A DNA stretch of 64,000 nucleotides from Nymphalis io (Eukaryota > Arthropoda > Insecta > Lepidoptera > Nymphalidae), in assembly GCF_905147045.1 (NCBI RefSeq), contig NC_065888.1:563001-627000 (forward strand), given 5' to 3'. The position numbers and the translations under genes are program-made. Under the pieces are notes generated by a model, which made no database searches, was not told where the DNA came from, and saw only the letters and a list, made by a program, of their open reading frames with translations. This document shows, piece after piece, positions 58,235 through 64,000 of the stretch. Each line of letters starts with the position of its first letter. The stretch's first letter is position 1.

Positions 58235-61078
58235 TCATTTTTGCAGAAGTGACAGCTTCTGTGACTTTAACCAGGTATCAAGTCGGTTTTTGAAAGCATT
58301 AACTGAAGTGGCCAAAACAATTTCTTCGGGTAACTTGTTCCAATTAGAAACCACTCTGTTACTTAGGAAGTTATGTGCAGCTTGTTTACAGGTTGGAGTT
58401 CTGTTTAACTTTGTTTGGTGCCCTCTATATGTTCTATCGTTGTTTTTAGGGTTGTAGATATTCTGTATATCTGGTAAGTCATAGTGGTGGTTAAGGATTT
58501 TGTATGTTTCGATTAGGTCACCGCGTAGGCGTCTTTCTTCAAGGGTTGTAAGTTGTAAAGCATGGAGTCTCTCTTGGTATGATTTACGGCGTAGAACATG
58601 TGGTATCTTGGTAGCTTTTCTTTGTACATTTTCCAGTAAATTTATGTCTTTTTGGTAGTAGGGATTCCAAATTTGAAAGGCATATTCCAATAATGGTCTT
58701 ATGTACGTTTTATAAATTTTTAGAAATACTCCAATTGTCATCATTTGAAAGGACCTCCTAATTACATAAATAAATGAGTTTGCTTTCTTAACTATTGTAA
58801 TTATGTGCTTTTCCCACTTCAAATCAGATGTTATAAGTACACCAAGGTCTCTCTGGACATTAACAGATTCAATGATCTTCTCCTTCAAACTGTACACCAT
58901 TTTAGGGTTAGTTCGGCCAAGATGAAGAACACTGCATTTGGATGTGTTGAGACTAATGATCCAATCCTTGGCCCACTCCTGGATTCTGTTAAGGTCATCT
59001 TGTAGTTGCCCTGAGCTTATTAGAGGGTTAGTAAAGAATTTTCCATCGTCAGCAAAGAATGCTGCTTGAGATTTTATAAGTTCTACCAAGTCTGTTATGT
59101 AAATGCCAAATAGATAGGCAGAGAGTACTGATCCCTGGGGGACGCCGCTAAGCACTTGTTTCCGTTGTGATAAGGAGTTACCAACCCGTACTTGGAATGT
59201 TCTATCTGAAAGATAGTTTTCTATCCAATTTAGTAGCGCACCCCTCACACCAATATGTTCCAGTTTCTTTAGAAGCCGTTTGTGGGGAACTCTGTCAAAG
59301 GCACGTTCGAAGTCCAGGTAAACAACGTCAACCGGTATATTTTTATCAAGGTCTTTTGTCCATGGGTGAACACATGAAAGAAGATTGGTTATGGTTGATC
59401 TTTTCTGCACAAATCCATGCTGTCTAGGTGATATAATACATTCACGGCTTAAGAACTGCATCAGTTGATTGCTAATAATTTTTTCCATGATCTTTATGAT
59501 AATACTAGTGAGGCTGATGGGTTGGAAATTCTCAGGTTGAGTTTTATCACCTTTTTTGTATATAGGTGTTACTATTGCGTGTTTCCAGTCTTGTGGAAGA
59601 TATTCACTCTGAAAAGATGTATTCATAAGAATAGTCAAAGCTGGAGCTATCGTTTTGACACATGGTTTAAGAATACAACTCGGTATTTGATCAGGTCCAG
59701 GTGAGGATTGGGTGTTTAGATTTCGGATGGTTTTTTCCACATCATCAACTGAAAATGTTATGTCACATAAGCTATTTTTTACCTTATTTATTGTAGTAAT
59801 ATCAGTACATTGGTTCGTGTCTGGCTCCTTACAGTAGGCTTTCTGGAATTCTTCCGCAAAGACATCGGCAATATCACTTGGTTCTGTTACCAAGTCACCT
59901 TGGTGATTACGCAATGCTGGTGGAATAGTGACTTTATCGGTGGCACATCGACGGATATATGAGTAAAAACTTTTGTCTCCAAGCTCAAGTATTTTTTCTT
60001 CGTAGATGTTTCTTTGCTTCCTGGATAGGGATACACAATTGTTATTAACCTCTCTATACTTTATGTAGTTTTCATTAGTCCTATTAAGTTTGTATATGTC
60101 CCATTGTGTCTTCTTTTCCGTAACTAGTTTTAATATATCCTTATTTATCCATGGTTTATTTTTGGTTTTATTTCTTACTTTCTTCTCCGGGGCGTGTATG
60201 TTAGAGGCTTTATTGATAGCATCTGAAATACTCAACCACAGTTGTGCAGTATCAGCTGAGAAATTTATTTCCTTAAGATATTTCTCCAAGTCGGAATTGT
60301 ATTTTTCAAAATCAACAAATTGGTAGTATCGTTTTATTTTTGGGCTTATATCCTTTTTTTTAAGTAGAAGTTGTAGATTAAATTCCAGTACACAGTGATC
60401 GCTTTTCCCAATCGGAGGTTTATGATTTATTTCATTTATGAGTGTATCCTCGTTGACCAATATTAGGTCGAGTAGAGATGACTCCTGACATTGTCGAAAC
60501 CTTGTAGGGCTGTGAACCAATTGGACGAGGTTACTATTCAAATACATGTTGACAAAGAGCTCCTCTGGTCCTGATAGACATTGATCGGTATGTAAAGGCC
60601 ATTTTAAAGATGGGTAATTGAAGTCACCAGCCACAATTACTGTGTTATTTTCAGAGGCTTCAGAAATTCTGGAGAGCAGTTTTATATCCCGAGGCCTCCA
60701 TATATTTTCATCTTTATCATCTGGTCTGTATGCACCTACAACGAGAAAATGGTGTGTGTCACACTGAATGTCAATAAAGAGTGCTTCTATATCGTCAGTC
60801 ATATATTTGTTGTTCAGTCTGGCCACAATTGGCACACCATTCACACAGTCTTTCACATACATTGCCACACCGCCTCCCCTAGTTTTACCTTCAGACTTTT
60901 TCTTTTTATGCTTTCGGTCAGCTCTGAACAAAGTATAGCCCGGTATGTTGTAAGTACTATTGCGGTCCTTGTAATTAAGCCATGTTTCTGTAAGAATCAC
61001 AATACAAGGATTGTTTATGTTCACATAAAGTAGGAAAAGATCAAATTTTGGGGGTAGAGAAAATAAATTAGTGTACAT
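58235..61078 (-). CDS. CR1-like LINE ORF2, endonuclease-reverse transcriptase
   Basis: 947 codons without interruption. The frame is open further upstream and overlaps the end of ORF1, so the true start may precede Met 61078 by 15 or so codons. N-terminal apurinic-type endonuclease: TETWLNYKDRN, VAGDFNYPSLKWP, IGKSDHCVLEF. Central reverse transcriptase: IYKKGDKTQPENFQPISLTS, VYLDFERAFDRVPHKRLLKK, LSGVPQGSVLSAY and the catalytic AFFADDGKFF. The C-terminal domain has RPLLEYAFQIWNPYY and RVVSNWNKLPEEIV, typical of CR1 and jockey elements. It encodes all domains needed for target-primed reverse transcription. Antisense and in-frame shadows were ignored. Confidence 0.93.
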   Translation of the reverse strand: MYTNLFSLPPKFDLFLLYVNINNPCIVILTETWLNYKDRNSTYNIPGYTLFRADRKHKKKKSEGKTRGGGVAMYVKDCVNGVPIVARLNNKYMTDDIEALFIDIQCDTHHFLVVGAYRPDDKDENIWRPRDIKLLSRISEASENNTVIVAGDFNYPSLKWPLHTDQCLSGPEELFVNMYLNSNLVQLVHSPTRFRQCQESSLLDLILVNEDTLINEINHKPPIGKSDHCVLEFNLQLLLKKKDISPKIKRYYQFVDFEKYNSDLEKYLKEINFSADTAQLWLSISDAINKASNIHAPEKKVRNKTKNKPWINKDILKLVTEKKTQWDIYKLNRTNENYIKYREVNNNCVSLSRKQRNIYEEKILELGDKSFYSYIRRCATDKVTIPPALRNHQGDLVTEPSDIADVFAEEFQKAYCKEPDTNQCTDITTINKVKNSLCDITFSVDDVEKTIRNLNTQSSPGPDQIPSCILKPCVKTIAPALTILMNTSFQSEYLPQDWKHAIVTPIYKKGDKTQPENFQPISLTSIIIKIMEKIISNQLMQFLSRECIISPRQHGFVQKRSTITNLLSCVHPWTKDLDKNIPVDVVYLDFERAFDRVPHKRLLKKLEHIGVRGALLNWIENYLSDRTFQVRVGNSLSQRKQVLSGVPQGSVLSAYLFGIYITDLVELIKSQAAFFADDGKFFTNPLISSGQLQDDLNRIQEWAKDWIISLNTSKCSVLHLGRTNPKMVYSLKEKIIESVNVQRDLGVLITSDLKWEKHIITIVKKANSFIYVIRRSFQMMTIGVFLKIYKTYIRPLLEYAFQIWNPYYQKDINLLENVQRKATKIPHVLRRKSYQERLHALQLTTLEERRLRGDLIETYKILNHHYDLPDIQNIYNPKNNDRTYRGHQTKLNRTPTCKQAAHNFLSNRVVSNWNKLPEEIVLATSVNAFKNRLDTWLKSQKLSLLQK

Positions 61079-61116
61079 GAAAGTGAGATTCGAATAAGGA
61101 TTCTTATGTTCGTTTG

Positions 61117-61918
61117 CTAGTTTTTTTGGTGAATAATCTTAGGGGTGCCTCTTATATATTTTATAGTAAGGTCCTTTTCTCCCTTTTCGATCCTAACTTT
61201 CAGATTCTCACGGAGTTTGTTCAATTCCTCACGCTGTTTAGGTGTTTTATCATCATATACTCTTACCTCCTTTTTGAGCTTACTTTTGTTCTTAAGCACC
61301 CAAAAGAGAATCTTGGCGGGATCCGAACACCACCTTGATTGGACGAGGCTTTCCACAGCCAGGCTCGCGGCGACCCAGGCGCAGCACCCTCACTACACTT
61401 GGAGAATGGTCACTTTCCGTATTAATATCAGATAGGATTTTCTTTACACATAACTCATCATATGAAATTCTATCACTGTTATTGTCAGATTCACTCTCCT
61501 TAATGCCAACCATAATGACGTTGTTAGCTCTTCGTTCACGTTCTGCTAGTTCCTCGAGCAATGCGTTGGTATCAGGAAGCGAAGTAATCGACGGTACCGG
61601 CGTGGGTGACGGTGCTGTTTTCGACTCAGATAGCTGTTTCTTTATGTCGTTCACTTCCTCCCGCAGTCCATCATAGGATTTGATAAGTTTTGGCACCTGG
61701 AACAAAGCTTCACGGCACGGCGGGCACAAATATAGGAGTGTACGTTTGCCTTTTAATCCCATTACGCGCGCCTCACTGCTCGTTAAATTACTGCATTGTA
61801 AGCATATGTTTCTTTTGCAACCATCACACTGCACCGCATTTTCATCCGTGTGATCATTTTCACATTGAAAGCACTTCATTTTGCTGAATTTTATAACACG
61901 GGGTATCAAATCCGACAC
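61117..61918 (-). pseudogene. CR1-like LINE ORF1, zinc-finger protein with frameshift
   Basis: The first part (61918-61292 frame) starts MSDLIPRVIKFSKMKCFQCE. It has a PHD-like cysteine pattern (CFQC, CDGCKRNICLQC, YLCPPC), a coiled stretch LREEVNDIKKQLSESKT, and the segment NNVIMVGIKESESDNNSD through PRPIKVVFGS. The frame then shifts near 61320, and the rest (AKILFWVLKNKSKLKKEVRV ... TPKIIHQKN) continues in another frame to TAG at 61117-61119. A one-base change would explain it. It may be a real lesion or a base-call error. ORF1 supplies the RNA-binding chaperone, so this copy is probably not autonomous. Confidence 0.85.
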
Positions 61919-62335
61919 GAAAAACCGTTATGGTATTTTGACTTTCACTGCACTTCACTATCGTGGTTTTTTAGCGATGTTTATTATTTAGGTACTTGTA
62001 TTTATATTAAATAGACACGTTAGAACTAAGTATAGGTCACTTTTCGTATGATTTATATTTTATACAAGACAAAATATTGGACGCGATTTTCAACACTGTT
62101 TCTTCTCGAGAGGGTAGAGAGAAAAAAAAGTTTATCTGAATGTTTCAAATCAATCTGATTAGTAGTTTATGCATGCCGGAAAGAACAAACAAAACGAAGC
62201 TCCTTATAAAGCTGAAGGTACTTTAATCGATAAAATGGGCAAATTCCATTTATCCTTTATATTAGAAAATGGTGCGAATACATGTATTTTTCGTCAGTTT
62301 TTTTTCATAATCCCAAAATATAGAGTATTATAAAG

Positions 62336-62533
62336 TAAAGTAACAACCTATGAAAGTCCCACTGCTGGGTATGGTCTTCTCTCCCATTGATGACAAGATT
62401 TGGAGCTTAGACCACGTGCCAAAATTTTAGAAATTAAGTACATGAATTTTCAGTGGTGCTTGACTGGACTTGAATCTGCTATTATCGGTAAAATATTTAC
62501 GCGTTCTAACCACTGGACCGAACTTTGGCTAAC
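62336..62533 (-). mobile_element. SINE B, diverged with internal deletion
   Basis: CAACCTATGAAAGTCCCACT, then a gap after GGAGCTTAGACCACGTG, then AAGTACATGAATTTTCAGTG and GACCGAACTTTGGCTAACGA. The central block of the family (the GCTGCTCCAATGC to AAGCACGAGATG part) is missing. Confidence 0.7.
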
Positions 62534-63830
62534 GATAAGTTAAGTCCAATAGACAATGACGTTCTGTTTGGTAAAGGGTGCTGCTTATATAGGGTATGTT
62601 GATTTAGTTTATATATAAGTTTTGTACATATATTATAGATGATTGCTTAGTAGTGGTATGTGGTGTGAGTACTTGATATCGGCGACTCCGCCCCCGTGGA
62701 GTTAGCACCCAGAGCGATCACATTTCTCCTACTCCCTAGGGCCGCTCCGCTTTACGCTTTACTTTCATGTATAAGTTTATGTACACGTGTTCGTAGTTGC
62801 TGCTGTTCTATCATATTGTTTGTAACTCGTACTTGATTTCCGTTCGTGGTGAACTAAGGCAGACTATATTATATGTGTTCTGGAAACTGAAACTTAGAAA
62901 TTGTACGTAATTTTTTTGATACTATTGCAATTCGATTAGTTTTTAATTGTAAATGGGATTAATTGCCTTTACTACAATAACCGATAGATATAACGCGATC
63001 CGATTAATTATATTGATATTATGGATATAACTTTGTGTACTTAGTCCCGGAGAGAGTTTAGATTGAATCTGTAGACAATTATTCAAACATTCATTAATTG
63101 AAAACTCACTTATTCCAATTAATTGAATTATTACTTTGTGAAATTAGAAACTGTTGTAATTTATAACAAATTTGTTGTGTATTATATTTATTTTATTTGT
63201 TTCGATTGGATAATAATAATTGGAGACATTCGGAGATATTTAAGGTAAACAGATTTTTAAAAGGCGACTTAAAGATATTTCGTAGACAGTTTTATAAATG
63301 TTTCTGGACATCATTTCATATTCCGTGACCACTCCTTTCAATATCAAGCAAAAAAGTGTGGGTGTGGGCTGTTTGTATCAGTATTATATTATGTTTACAC
63401 CAATCATTCTTTCGACGGAGTGACTTAAAAGCGAGCGAACATAAGACACTATTGCATTTTTTTACTCTATGACGGAGTTATAAAGTAGGATATGATTTTT
63501 TTATCTATTTACGATACTATTTGAGTGAATACGATTATAGTTTGTAGCTGTCTTGTTGGTCTAGTTGGATTGCGACATACATAGATAACATATCCCAGAT
63601 CCATCATCAAATCAAATTCAAGGTTAAATAAAAATTTATAATCAATAAAACCAATAAATAAATATAGTGTAAAGTTTTAATATAATTAATATATTATGCA
63701 ATTATTATATTTATATTATATTTATTTGCGATCCAAAGGGGAAATGCTGCTATAATTCTTGTCACTATTCCGCGCGGTCACGGTTTGTACAGTAGCTATT
63801 TTTAATTTTTATTTGTATTTATTTAAGGCT
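62534..63830. other. AT-rich right-end spacer
   Basis: No gene seen. A GC-rich patch at 62678-62760 (GGCGACTCCGCCCCCGTGGA then GGGCCGCTCCGCTTTACGCT) may be an old element. A SINE C-like head scrap (CTGTCTTGTTGGTCTAGTTGG) lies at 63548-63568. Confidence 0.4.
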
Positions 63831-63833
63831 TAA

Positions 63834-63858
63834 ATATATATATATATATATATATATA
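63834..63858. repeat. (TA)n microsatellite
   Basis: About twelve uninterrupted TA repeats immediately left of a SINE A fragment. Confidence 0.85.
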
Positions 63859-63879
63859 CATTGGCGAGGCAAGAAATAA

Positions 63880-63930
63880 TAACTATTCCTTACATCGCCA
63901 ATGCGCCACTAACCTTGGGAACTGCGATGT
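63880..63930 (-). mobile_element. SINE A scrap
   Basis: CCTTACATCGCCAATGCGCC then ACTAACCTTGGGAACTGCGA matches the internal part of SINE A (compare 1451-1486). Confidence 0.7.
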
Positions 63931-64000
63931 GCGGTCGCTGTAAGATTCACAAATTTTTGTTGCATTTTAACCTTTTGACATTTTAATATTTTCTATAATA

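Larger units (their letters stand above)
58157..62130 (-). mobile_element. CR1-like LINE, near full length
   Basis: Minus-strand non-LTR element with ORF1 (61918-61117, frameshifted) and ORF2 (to 58235, intact), then a 3' end running into a TAA-type microsatellite (ATT repeats at 58157-58183 on the plus strand). The 5' boundary is not visible. I set it near 62130, so the 5' UTR length is a guess. The sequence of the reverse transcriptase places it in the CR1/jockey group rather than RTE. No target-site duplication found. Confidence 0.88.

Overview
The window is eukaryotic and almost certainly lepidopteran. It is very AT-rich, its genes are split by short GT-AG introns, it carries many short tRNA-type SINEs, and it has the '...GCGGACGAAGCCGCGGG' Helitron-like sequence common in butterflies and moths. 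One SINE family (here SINE A) resembles the Metulj SINEs of nymphalid butterflies, so a nymphalid is my best guess. That is inference only.

Layout: (1) 155-2329 (+): last three coding exons of an unrecognised protein, with a three-copy 237-bp tandem repeat and a SINE in its introns. (2) 3810-13713 (-): complete 16-exon NOMO gene (ER translocon BOS complex). Intron 8 holds a young RTE-type LINE (6992-9738) with an open reading frame and a perfect 11-bp target-site duplication. (3) 14612-15285 (-): complete two-exon CFAP20, almost identical to the vertebrate protein. (4) 16033-37921 (+): complete hippo kinase (MST1/2 orthologue), head-to-head with CFAP20. Its 16.5-kb first intron contains a second possible first exon (22926-23053) that splices in frame to exon 2. 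(5) 43425-47884 (-): four-exon gene for a small multi-pass membrane protein I do not recognise. (6) 47885-64000: no further protein gene seen. This part holds SINEs, one clear tRNA-Gln(CTG) gene at 54340, and a near full-length CR1-like LINE (about 58140-62130, minus strand) with intact ORF2 and a frameshifted ORF1.

The host genes do not form one pathway. NOMO works in membrane-protein insertion at the ER, CFAP20 in ciliary microtubules, and hippo in growth control. CFAP20 and hippo share a 747-bp intergenic promoter region containing a partial RFX X-box on the CFAP20 side. No prokaryotic features, CRISPR array or biosynthetic cluster is present. The points most worth following are the second hippo first exon, the two precisely bounded RTE insertions, the LINE endonuclease fragment abutting the hippo exon 7 acceptor, and a near-perfect 34-bp-arm palindrome at 20107-20178.
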